Assembly: GCF_008728195.1 (NCBI RefSeq)
Contig: NZ_CP031599.1
Location: 248,001-312,000, forward strand
Reading direction: 5' to 3'
DNA length: 64,000 bases
Source: Roseovarius indicus
GTDB taxonomy: Bacteria > Pseudomonadota > Alphaproteobacteria > Rhodobacterales > Rhodobacteraceae
A model generated the notes under the pieces. That model did not search any database. It saw only the letters and a list, made by a program, of their open reading frames with translations, and was not told the DNA's origin. The position numbers were made by a program, and so were the translations under genes. Position 1 is the stretch's first letter; each line of letters begins with the position of its first letter. This document shows positions 34,220-41,893 of the stretch, in pieces.

Positions 34220-36139
34220 TTATACCTCCCTGATGGGAAGGCTTCTTTCGACCTTCCCGACTTCCCCGGTCTCGTAAGTCACCTGAGCGCTTACATGGAC
34301 CTCTTTTGAACCGTCGTAGAGCGCCGCGATAACATCGGTATAGCGTTCCTCGACGACCTTGCGACGCAGTTTTCGAGTGCGCGTGATCTCGCCATCGTCC
34401 GGGTCGAATTCCTTCGGCATGCTGACAAAACGCTTGAGTTGCAGCGGCTCGGTCAGGGCCTTGTTCACCCGCAGGAAAGCCTCGTGCAACAGCGCGGCAA
34501 CCTCGTCGCGCTGGGACAGATCGGAATAGGATACGTAGGGCACTCCGTTCACCTCGGCCCAGTGGCCGACGGCTTCGAAATCCACGCAGACCATCGCTGT
34601 CAGCTCGTCCCGTCCCGCGCCGACTACAGCGGCATCCTTGATATACGGGCTGAACTTCAGCCGGTTCTCGATATAGTTCGGAACATAGCGTTCACCCCCG
34701 GCGGTATGCATGACCTCGGAGATACGTCCCAACACCACAAGCTGGCCGTTTTCCTCCAGATAGCCGGCGTCGCCGGTATGCAGCCACGCGCCCTCGAGGG
34801 ATTCGGCACTTGCTTCCGGCTTTTTGAAATAGCCGGCAAACACGCTCTCGGAACGCAACAGGATCTCACCGCTTTCATGGATCTTGACCTCGACGCCGGG
34901 CGCGGGCTTGCCAACGGTGTGCAGGCGCACCTCGTTCGGTGCCTGCATCGCGCTGATCGCGCTGATCTCGGTCTGTCCGTAGAACTGGCGCAGCTTGATG
35001 CCCAGGGCTCGGTAGAAGACGAAAGTGTCTTCGCCGATCGCCTCGCCGCCGGTGAACGCATTCTTCAGGCGGCTCATACCGAACTGGTCCTTGATCGGGC
35101 CGAAGACGATCGCCTCGCCCAGCAATCTGCCCACCGGCTCCAACAGGCCGCCGCTCTTGCCGTTCAGTTTACGGGTCTCGGCGGCCGTGGCCCGATCCAT
35201 GAAGAAGTGGTACAGCCACTTCTTCACCGGGGTTGAATCCTCCATGCCGACCTGGATCGTCGTCAGCATCTGGTCCCAGCTTCTGGGTGCTGCCAGGTAG
35301 AAAGTCGGGGCAATTTCACGCATATCCCGCACGACCGTGTCTTGCCGCTCCGGCACGTTCACGGTGAACCGGTACAACAGCGCCGCAGCGACCGTAATGG
35401 CGTAATCGCCGACCCAGGCCATCGGCAGATAGGCCAGGATTTCCTCGTTCTCGTCGAATGCGCCTGCCTCATGGCCGTTCCTGGCCGCCGCGAGTACGTT
35501 CCTCTGGCTCAGAACGACCCCTTTCGGCTTGCCGGTCGTTCCTGACGAATGCAGGAAAATGGCAGGATCGTCGGGTTTTGCCTTGTTCAGCAGTTCCTCT
35601 CGACGGTGCGGATCTTCGTTGAGATCGTGTCGGCCGACTTCGATCAAGTGATCCCATGACATGAGACCGTCGTCCTCATAGAACCCGAGCCCGCGCGTTT
35701 CATCGTAGATGACATGAGCGATGCCGCGCGCGCCCGCTTTCCGCACCTCGAGGATCTTGTCGACCTGCTCCTGATCCTCCGCGATGGCTGCAAAAATCTC
35801 GACTTCGCCAAGGAAATGCTGAAGCTCTTCAAGCGTCGCCCCCGGATAGGCCGGCATCGCGTAGGCCCCGAGCAGCGAAACCGCAAGCATGCCCTGGTAT
35901 AGCCGCGCACGGTTGTCGCCCAGAATGAGCACGGCCTTGCCCGGCTTTACACCGAACTTCCGAAGACCGGCCGCGCAGGCCAGAACCTCTTCCACATACT
36001 CGGCCCAGGTGCTTTCTTTCCAGATTCCGCGCTCTTTCTCGCGAATCGCGATACTCGACCCATGGATTGACGCGTTCCGCGCCAACAGTTTTCCGAATGT
36101 CTCGTTGGCGGTATTCTGCAATGTTACCCCCTCAGCCAT
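34220..36139 (-). CDS. Long-chain-type acyl-CoA synthetase embedded in the importer operon
   Basis: About 639 residues. The AMP-binding P-loop is LHSSGTTGKPKGVVL, followed by AYLPMAWVGDYAIT, the FYGQTEISAI acyl/adenylate motif and LHTGDAGYLEENGQLVVLGR. The C-terminal domain carries GEITRTRKLRRKVVEE with the probable catalytic Lys region. ATG at MAEGVTLQN is chosen: it has GGAGGG upstream and overlaps the livG stop by 8 bases. Lying between livG and livH, it most likely converts the imported acid to its CoA ester on entry (vectorial acylation), an inference from position. Confidence 0.9.
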   Translation of the reverse strand: MAEGVTLQNTANETFGKLLARNASIHGSSIAIREKERGIWKESTWAEYVEEVLACAAGLRKFGVKPGKAVLILGDNRARLYQGMLAVSLLGAYAMPAYPGATLEELQHFLGEVEIFAAIAEDQEQVDKILEVRKAGARGIAHVIYDETRGLGFYEDDGLMSWDHLIEVGRHDLNEDPHRREELLNKAKPDDPAIFLHSSGTTGKPKGVVLSQRNVLAAARNGHEAGAFDENEEILAYLPMAWVGDYAITVAAALLYRFTVNVPERQDTVVRDMREIAPTFYLAAPRSWDQMLTTIQVGMEDSTPVKKWLYHFFMDRATAAETRKLNGKSGGLLEPVGRLLGEAIVFGPIKDQFGMSRLKNAFTGGEAIGEDTFVFYRALGIKLRQFYGQTEISAISAMQAPNEVRLHTVGKPAPGVEVKIHESGEILLRSESVFAGYFKKPEASAESLEGAWLHTGDAGYLEENGQLVVLGRISEVMHTAGGERYVPNYIENRLKFSPYIKDAAVVGAGRDELTAMVCVDFEAVGHWAEVNGVPYVSYSDLSQRDEVAALLHEAFLRVNKALTEPLQLKRFVSMPKEFDPDDGEITRTRKLRRKVVEERYTDVIAALYDGSKEVHVSAQVTYETGEVGKVERSLPIREV

Positions 36140-36938
36140 GCGACCCTCCAACGTATGCTTCGATCACCCTGGGATCCCTTACGACTTCCTTCGGAACGCC
36201 GCTGGCGATCATTTCGCCGTAGTTCAGTGCCAGCATGCGGTCGCAAATGCCGATGATGACATCCATGTGGTGCTCGATCAGAAGGACGCTGACGCCGCGT
36301 TCGGCCCGCGCGTCCAGAATGAAGCGGGACATATACCCCTTTTCTTCCTGGTTCATGCCCGCCATAGGCTCATCGAGAATCAGCATCTTCGGTTCTGCAA
36401 CCAGCGCGCGCGCAAGTTCGACCCGCTTTTTCAGCCCGATCGGAAGTCCATCGACCATCTCGTGCCGGATGCTTTCAAGCTGTAGAAACTCGATCACCTC
36501 TTCAACGATCTTGCGGTTCTCGAGTTCTTCGCGCTGCGCGATCCACCAATAAAGCGCCGTGCGCAAGACGCCCTGCTTCATGTGAATGTGTCGCCCGAGG
36601 AGGATGTTGTCCAGAACGCTCATCCCGTTGAACAGGGCGAGGTTCTGAAAGGTTCGGGCGACCCCGAGCTTTGCAACCTTGTGCGGCGCCGTGCCCGTGA
36701 TTTCGTTTCCCGCCAGCCGGACAGTGCCGACATTCGGAGGGTAGAACCCGGTGATCGCATTGGTAAGCGTCGTCTTGCCGCTGCCATTGGGACCGACAAG
36801 GCCGAATATTTCCTTAGGTTGAATGACGAGATCCACACCTGTGACAGCGACGATACCGCCAAACCGCCGTTCAATCCCGCGGCACTCCAGTATTGCCCCA
36901 TCACCGGTACCGACATCTGTTGTTCTTTGCGTCTTCAT
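36132..36938 (-). CDS. livG: ABC importer ATPase, LivG type
   Basis: 268 residues with Walker A GPNGSGKTTLTNAITGF, Walker B KMLILDEPMAGMN and the LivG insert GVARTFQNLALFNGMSVLDN. The usual LSGGQ signature is not obvious: the region before Walker B reads VDGLPIGLKKRVELARAL, as is common for LivG subunits. It pairs with the LivF-type ATPase downstream. It follows the SDR gene after 37 bases. Confidence 0.9.
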   Translation of the reverse strand: MKTQRTTDVGTGDGAILECRGIERRFGGIVAVTGVDLVIQPKEIFGLVGPNGSGKTTLTNAITGFYPPNVGTVRLAGNEITGTAPHKVAKLGVARTFQNLALFNGMSVLDNILLGRHIHMKQGVLRTALYWWIAQREELENRKIVEEVIEFLQLESIRHEMVDGLPIGLKKRVELARALVAEPKMLILDEPMAGMNQEEKGYMSRFILDARAERGVSVLLIEHHMDVIIGICDRMLALNYGEMIASGVPKEVVRDPRVIEAYVGGSHG

Positions 36939-36975
36939 CTGGATCCTGTTGTCCCCGCTAGGTTCGTCGCTTTTG

Positions 36976-37830
36976 TCAGGAAATCCGGAAGTAGTCCGGT
37001 CGTCCTGTCGGCCAGGGGTCCCCCCACATCTGTTGCCCGCCGTCGATGTTCAGAACTTCCCCGGTCACGAATTTCCCGGAACTGGCCGCCATATATACCA
37101 CACCTTCTGCGACATCCCATTCGTCGCCGGCGTGCCGCATCGGGTTGGCGTCCTGAAAGGTCGCCGCGCCCTCCTCGGAATAGTTCCCGAAACCGTTGCT
37201 TTCGCAGCAACCCGGTGCCACGCAGTTCACTCGGATATCATGCGGGGCCCACTCTACCGCAACGGACTTGGACAGGTAAATAACCCCTGCCCGGGCCGCG
37301 CAGGTATGCGCGATGCCGGGCATACCGCGCCAGATATCCGCCACAATGTTGATGATGGAGCCCGATTGCTTGTTGGCAACCCAGTGGCGCGCCGTGGATT
37401 GCATCATCCACCAGGTGCCGTTGAGGTTGGTGTCTATGACCGCATTCCAGCCCTTTGGACTGAAATCCAACGCAGCTTGCGGAAACTGACCCCCAGCATT
37501 GTTCACAAGAACGTCAACCGCCCCGAATTCCTGGTTCGTCTTGGCGACAAAATCCTCGACCTGCTCAGGCTCCCGGATGGTCATTGGCACAGCGAAAACT
37601 TTACCCCCGAAACTTTCGAGGAACTCCCTCGCCAAAGCCAGTTTCTCTTCGTTGCGTCCATTGATCGCCAGATTGGCCCCGAGCCTCGCGAACAGGGTCG
37701 CAATTGCCAGCCCCAATCCGCCTCCAGCGCCGGTCGCCACAACGGTTTTGCCGCTGAATAAATCGCTCGCGTAAACGGTTGCACGTTTCGACAGGTCTTC
37801 CATCGAAGACCCGAACTGCGTCTTATGCAT
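36976..37830 (-). CDS. SDR-family oxidoreductase
   Basis: 284 residues from the ATG of MHKTQFGSSMEDLSKR, which has GGAGG six bases upstream. TGAGGGLGLAIATLF binds the nucleotide, NNAGGQFP follows at about residue 105; the usual active-site Ser/Tyr region is altered: SIINIVADIWRGMPGIAHTCAARAG has no Tyr in a YxxxK arrangement. This is the pattern of peroxisomal-type 2,4-dienoyl-CoA reductases, which dispense with that Tyr, so a dienoyl-CoA reductase role is suggested. It is the first gene of the importer operon behind operator 1. Confidence 0.82.
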   Translation of the reverse strand: MHKTQFGSSMEDLSKRATVYASDLFSGKTVVATGAGGGLGLAIATLFARLGANLAINGRNEEKLALAREFLESFGGKVFAVPMTIREPEQVEDFVAKTNQEFGAVDVLVNNAGGQFPQAALDFSPKGWNAVIDTNLNGTWWMMQSTARHWVANKQSGSIINIVADIWRGMPGIAHTCAARAGVIYLSKSVAVEWAPHDIRVNCVAPGCCESNGFGNYSEEGAATFQDANPMRHAGDEWDVAEGVVYMAASSGKFVTGEVLNIDGGQQMWGDPWPTGRPDYFRIS

Positions 37831-37869
37831 GACGCCTCCTCCCATTCCCCTTAAGGGGCAGCTGCCGAC

Positions 37870-37898
37870 AATCTAACGCGTGTTAGAAAATTGGTCAA
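37870..37898 (-). promoter_or_regulatory. Promoter with operator 1 before the SDR-liv-synthetase operon
   Basis: On the minus strand TTGACC (37898-37893), a 17-bp spacer and TAGATT (37875-37870) form a good promoter about 40 bases before the SDR start. TCTAAC-N4-GTTAGA occupies 37872-37887, overlapping the -10 exactly as in the 21636 promoter. Confidence 0.82.
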
Positions 37899-37935
37899 GA
37901 CACCTTTTCCCACCAGCCCCGCCCGTTATCTCCAA

Positions 37936-39060
37936 TCAGTAAGTCTTTGGAAGTCCGCGGGCTTTTTCTGCTATGAACAACAAAAGCATCTGCGGTGTCA
38001 CCGGTACGATGCGGAAAAGCAGAGCTTCCCGCACTAACCGCTCCACGTTATATTCCTTGGCGTATCCGAATCCGCCAAATGTAATTTGCGCGGCTTCGGT
38101 CGCCTCGACGCCGCAGAGCTTTCCCGCATCGTAAAGGGCGGCGGCGTGCATCACCATGAGATTGGCAGATTCCACCCGCGCCCATGCCCGGGCAAGCGGA
38201 TGCTGAACACCCTGGTTTTGGCCGATCGGGCGGTCAAAAATCACACGTTCGCTTGCATAATGCGCCGCGCGAACCAGTGCGTTGCGCGCAATACCAATAC
38301 ATTCGCCAGCCACCAGAATGCGTTCGGGATTCAACCCGTGCAGAATTTGCCTAAAGCCTTTGCCCTCCTCCCCGATCAGGTCCTCAGCCGGAATCGGTAA
38401 CCCATCGATGAAGACTTCATTCGAATCGACAGCCTTTCGCCCCATCTTTTCGATCTCTCGCACATCAACGAAATCACGGTTTAGGTCAGTATAGAACAGG
38501 CTCAGCCCTTCGGTCGGGCTGCTCACATTCTCTAGCCGCGTTGTTCTGGCCAGAAGCAACATCTTGTCCGCCACCTGCGCGGTAGAAATCCAGACTTCTT
38601 GTCCGTGCTCGACATATCTGTCCCCCTGCCGCAATGCCATGGTCGTCAGCTTTGTGGTGTCTAACCCGGTCGCCGGTTCGGTCACGGCGAAACAGGCCTT
38701 TTCATCGCCTGCGATCATCGAGCCAAGCATACGCGCGCGCTGCTCATCGGTCCCAAACTTCACCACCGGGTTGAGCCCGAAAATGTTCATGTGGATGGCC
38801 GAGGCTCCGCTTGCGCCGGCCCCCGACTCGGCGATTGCCTGCATCATTATGGTCGCCTCGGTGATCCCCAGACCAGCGCCGCCGACAGCTTCTGGCATGG
38901 CGATACCCAGCCAGCCGCCATCGGCCATTGCCCTGTGCAGTTCATGGGGAAAACCACCGTTGCGATCCCGATCCAGCCAATAGTCGTCGTCGAACCTTGC
39001 GCAAATCCGCAGAATCTGGTCGCGAATCTCTTGTTGGTCGGCGGTCAATCGAGATGTCAT
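37936..39060 (-). CDS. Acyl-CoA dehydrogenase (IVD-type base)
   Basis: 374 residues: IAMPEAVGGAGLGITEATIM, FAVTEPATGLDTTKLTT, and a Glu in HGLNPERILVAGE that matches the IVD-type base. The C-terminal end GFGYAKEYNVERLVREALLF then departs from the classical YGGTNEI motif (RIVPVTPQML). It overlaps the upstream CoA-transferase tail by ATGA, so an intact transferase-dehydrogenase operon once existed. It precedes operator 1 and may contribute read-through to the importer operon. Confidence 0.87.
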   Translation of the reverse strand: MTSRLTADQQEIRDQILRICARFDDDYWLDRDRNGGFPHELHRAMADGGWLGIAMPEAVGGAGLGITEATIMMQAIAESGAGASGASAIHMNIFGLNPVVKFGTDEQRARMLGSMIAGDEKACFAVTEPATGLDTTKLTTMALRQGDRYVEHGQEVWISTAQVADKMLLLARTTRLENVSSPTEGLSLFYTDLNRDFVDVREIEKMGRKAVDSNEVFIDGLPIPAEDLIGEEGKGFRQILHGLNPERILVAGECIGIARNALVRAAHYASERVIFDRPIGQNQGVQHPLARAWARVESANLMVMHAAALYDAGKLCGVEATEAAQITFGGFGYAKEYNVERLVREALLFRIVPVTPQMLLLFIAEKARGLPKTY

Positions 39061-39300
39061 AGCGCACCCCCTCCTTCCAATACTACGAGCCCAGCCTCAA
39101 ACAAGGCAGTGATCCGCTCACCGTCCAAACCAAGTTCACGCAGAATGCTTTGGCTGCCAGCGCCAGGCGGTCGTCCCAGCCAACGAAGTTGACCGGGCGT
39201 AGCGCTGAGATGAGGGACATTAGGCTTCATCGGGTTCCGGCCTGACATAAGGCGAGACACACGGACCGTTCGCGCTCTGTCGTCTTGTGGGACAATGCGC
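39057..39300 (-). pseudogene. C-terminal remnant of a CaiB/BaiF CoA-transferase
   Basis: About 80 residues (RVSRLMSGRNPMKPNVPHL, then GRPPGAGSQSILRELGLDG and an ITALFEAGLVVLEG end) match the C-terminus of class III CoA-transferases. All upstream parts are missing: within about 50 bases the DNA becomes the tail of an RND transporter. The stop still overlaps the dehydrogenase start (ATGA), so the deletion removed the transferase body but kept its junction. No start with a ribosome site is evident. Confidence 0.72.
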
Positions 39301-39347
39301 GCGCCACAGGTTGACGGCGCGCGTGGGTGCCGCCCAAGGGTCGGAGC

Positions 39348-39740
39348 TCAGGTCGGTGCTGTGGCACCTGCAGGAGCGCCGTCTTTCTTCGGCGTTTTGA
39401 TCCGGAAGAACAGCGCATACAGCACCGGCATTGCGATCAGCGTCAGGCCCGAAGCGAACGCGAGGCCACCCATGATTGTGACCGCCATAGACGCAAAGAA
39501 TGCATCAGGCAAAAGCGGGATCATTCCGAAAATCGTTGTCCCGGCGGCAAGGACCACTGGGCGCAAACGGCTGACCGAGCCATCAACGATTGCTTTATAT
39601 TCGGGCACTCCATCGGCGCGCTGTTGGTCGATCTCTTCGACCAGAACAATCGCGTTCTTCATCAACATCCCCGAGAGGGACAGGAACCCGAGAAGTGCCG
39701 TGGTTACGCTCGGGGCGTTATTCGTGCGCAAGCAGGAGGC
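39348..39740 (-). pseudogene. C-terminal remnant of an RND efflux pump (AcrB/HAE1-type)
   Basis: Roughly the last 115 residues of an inner-membrane RND transporter remain: ALLGFLSLSGMLMKNAIVLV, EEIDQQRADG, RPVVLAAGTTIFGMIPLLPD, and AVTIMGGLAFASGLTLIAMP then VLYALFFRIKTP. A full pump is over 1,000 residues, so the gene is cut off upstream, where the sequence turns into the end of another gene on the opposite strand (TLGALFVRKQEA, stop at 39744) that precedes the ABC-2 permease. It marks a rearrangement junction. Confidence 0.8.
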
Positions 39741-39747
39741 CTGAGCG

Positions 39748-40851
39748 ATGCGACCCCGGCATGTGCTCTCCCTTGCGGTCAAAGAGCTTCGCGGGCTGTT
39801 GCGCGATCCGCTCCTGCTGGCGCTGGTGTTCTATGCCTTCACCCTTGACATCTACTCCCACGCAACCGCGATGCCCGAGCCGCTGAACCGCGCCAAGATC
39901 GGCATCGTGGATGAGGATGCCTCGCCCCTGTCCCGGCGGATTGCGGATGCGTTTCTGCCGCCCTATTTCGTGACACCCGATCAGATCGACATGGCCGAGA
40001 TGGATGCGCGCATGGATGTCGGCATCGATACGTTCTCACTGGTCACTCCACCAGATTTCCAGAGAGACCTCGTGGCGGGCGCACGCCCCGAGTTGCAGCT
40101 CAACGTCGATGCGACACGGATCAGTCAGGCCTTCACCGGCGCGGGCTATGTCCAGGCGATCGTCGATCAGGATATCGCCGGCTGGACCGGGCAGGAGGCC
40201 GTGGCGCCGGTCGATCTTGCGTTGCGCGCCCGTTTCAATCCGGCAATGGAACCGGGCTGGTTCGGCGCTCTGACGGCGGTGATCAGCGCCGTGACCATGT
40301 TGTCGATCATCCTGTCGGGGGCCGCGCTGATCCGGGAGCGTGAGCATGGCACGGTCGAGCACCTGCTGGTCATGCCGGTCAGCGCGGTCGAGATCATGAC
40401 CAGCAAGGTGCTCAGCATGGGCGGCGTGGTGCTGGTGGCGGCAGGGCCGTCGCTGACCTTCATGGTGCAGGGGGTTCTGAGAGTGCCGGTGGCAGGATCA
40501 GTGACGCTGTTCCTGGTGGGCGCGGCTCTGCACCTGTTCGCCACCACGTCGCTGGGAATTCTCCTGGCAACGATCTCGGGTTCGATGCCGCAATTCGCCA
40601 TGCTACTGCTTCTGGTGCTGCTGCCGCTGGAAATCCTGTCGGGTGGGATGACCCTGCGGGAATCAATGCCAGAGGTGGTGCAATACGTCATGCTGGCGGC
40701 GCCCAACACCCATTTCATCGCGCTTGCGCAGGCGGTGTTGTTTCGTGGCGCGGGGCTGGCGGTGGTCTGGCCGCAACTGCTGGCGCTGGTGGTGATCGGA
40801 TTGGCGATGTTCGCCTTTGCCTTGCGACGATTCCGCAGCTTCCTGCGGTAG
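39748..40851 (+). CDS. ABC-2 type permease (YhhJ/YhiH-associated family)
   Basis: 367 residues: an N-terminal membrane helix after VLSLAVKELRGLLRDPLLL, a large periplasmic domain (residues about 35-170) and five further helices beginning GALTAVISAVTMLSIILSG, with the ABC-2 motif LIREREHGTVEHLLVMPVSAVEI. These permeases export drugs or hydrophobic compounds with an ATPase and an HlyD protein. The partner ATPase that should lie just upstream is gone; only a short C-terminal stub (ending KQEA at 39744) remains, so the permease may be non-functional alone. Confidence 0.84.
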   Translation: MRPRHVLSLAVKELRGLLRDPLLLALVFYAFTLDIYSHATAMPEPLNRAKIGIVDEDASPLSRRIADAFLPPYFVTPDQIDMAEMDARMDVGIDTFSLVTPPDFQRDLVAGARPELQLNVDATRISQAFTGAGYVQAIVDQDIAGWTGQEAVAPVDLALRARFNPAMEPGWFGALTAVISAVTMLSIILSGAALIREREHGTVEHLLVMPVSAVEIMTSKVLSMGGVVLVAAGPSLTFMVQGVLRVPVAGSVTLFLVGAALHLFATTSLGILLATISGSMPQFAMLLLLVLLPLEILSGGMTLRESMPEVVQYVMLAAPNTHFIALAQAVLFRGAGLAVVWPQLLALVVIGLAMFAFALRRFRSFLR

Positions 40852-40882
40852 CACGGCGTAGCCGCTTCCTGGCCATACCTCT

Positions 40883-41341
40883 TCAGCCGTTGCCGAAAAG
40901 CTCTGAATCCTCAACGAGTTTTTGTGCGAGAAGAAGGCTACATTTTAGCGAGTCCCCCAACCCGGCCGCGACCGACCGGCTCATCCAGCGCGTCCAGATG
41001 CCTTGCTGGTGATGCCCGACGACGACCAGATCGGCCCCAATTTCGGTCGCAACTTGGGTAATTTTCGCGACGGGATCGCCAAACTCCATGCGGACCTTGG
41101 GTGCCAGCCCCAAGGCGGAAAGTCTTTGATGGCCTTCGTCGAGGATCTCCTCGAAATCGGCTTGCTGGTGGGCAAGCGCGCCCGCATCCGCGCCCTGCGC
41201 CAGCGCGTTGCCCGCGCCCGTCTCGACCACCGCCAGAAGGATCGCATCAGCACCTGTGATCTGCGCCAGCCGCGCTCCCTCGCGCAGTGCCAGTCGCCCT
41301 TCGCGCGAGCCGTCGTAACATAGCAGGATCTTGGCGTACAT
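40883..41341 (-). CDS. Universal stress protein (UspA family)
   Basis: 152 residues from ATG at MYAKILLCYDGSREG, chosen over a GTG two codons earlier because GGAG is 9 bases upstream. The DLVVVGHHQQGIWTRW segment corresponds to the ATP-binding G-x2-G-x9-G(S/T) region though incomplete. UspA proteins modulate stress survival. It is divergent from marR with a 96-base intergenic region. Confidence 0.85.
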   Translation of the reverse strand: MYAKILLCYDGSREGRLALREGARLAQITGADAILLAVVETGAGNALAQGADAGALAHQQADFEEILDEGHQRLSALGLAPKVRMEFGDPVAKITQVATEIGADLVVVGHHQQGIWTRWMSRSVAAGLGDSLKCSLLLAQKLVEDSELFGNG

Positions 41342-41369
41342 CGGCACGTCTCCGGGACAGGAATAGCAC

Positions 41370-41410
41370 TTGCAAGATAAGTGATATCATAATAATTAGT
41401 TCTGCAACTA
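41370..41410 (+). promoter_or_regulatory. marR-emrAB promoter with likely MarR operator
   Basis: TTGCAA (41370-41375), a 17-bp spacer and TAATTA (41393-41398) precede marR. The inverted repeat TAGTT-CTGC-AACTA (41397-41410) covers the expected transcription start, as expected for autorepression by MarR. TGATATCA (41382-41389) in the spacer is also palindromic. Confidence 0.65.
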
Positions 41411-41437
41411 TTGGCAAGCTAATGAAAAGCTAAAACG

Positions 41438-41893
41438 ATGCAGTCCGATTTCGACAAGACCGAGCCTCTGGAGGCTTTCGCACGTTCCATGGCGGCGGCA
41501 GCACGCATGTGGAGGCGGTATCTTGACCTCCGGTTTCGCGATCTCGACCTGTCCCAGGCAAGGTGGAGCGTGCTGTTCGAACTATCGCGCAACGAAGAGG
41601 TGACGCAGGTCGAACTGGCGCGCACCCTGGGGATCGAAGCGGCGACGCTGGTCCGCCTGCTGGACGGGCTCGAAGGCGCAGGTTTGGTCGAACGCCGACC
41701 TTCGGCCAGGGACAGGCGAGCCAAGACGCTCCACCTGACCGAGGCTGCGAGCCCTCTCATCGTCAGGATGGAAGAGATCTCGGCAGCCAGCCGGGCAGAA
41801 ATTCTTGAAGGAATTTCCCGGCAGGATTTGCGTATCGCAACAAAAGTACTGAGCCGCATCGCGGACAGATTGGAGATTTTGAGCGATGGTTAA
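41438..41893 (+). CDS. MarR-family transcriptional regulator
   Basis: 151 residues with a winged helix: LSQARWSVLFELSRNEEVTQ, LARTLGIEAATLVRLLDGLE (recognition helix) and GLVERRPSARDRRAKTLHLT (wing). MarR dimers repress efflux operons until an aromatic effector binds. Its stop overlaps the emrA-like start by 8 bases, so it most likely controls this operon from the inverted repeat next to its own promoter. Confidence 0.9.
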   Translation: MQSDFDKTEPLEAFARSMAAAARMWRRYLDLRFRDLDLSQARWSVLFELSRNEEVTQVELARTLGIEAATLVRLLDGLEGAGLVERRPSARDRRAKTLHLTEAASPLIVRMEEISAASRAEILEGISRQDLRIATKVLSRIADRLEILSDG

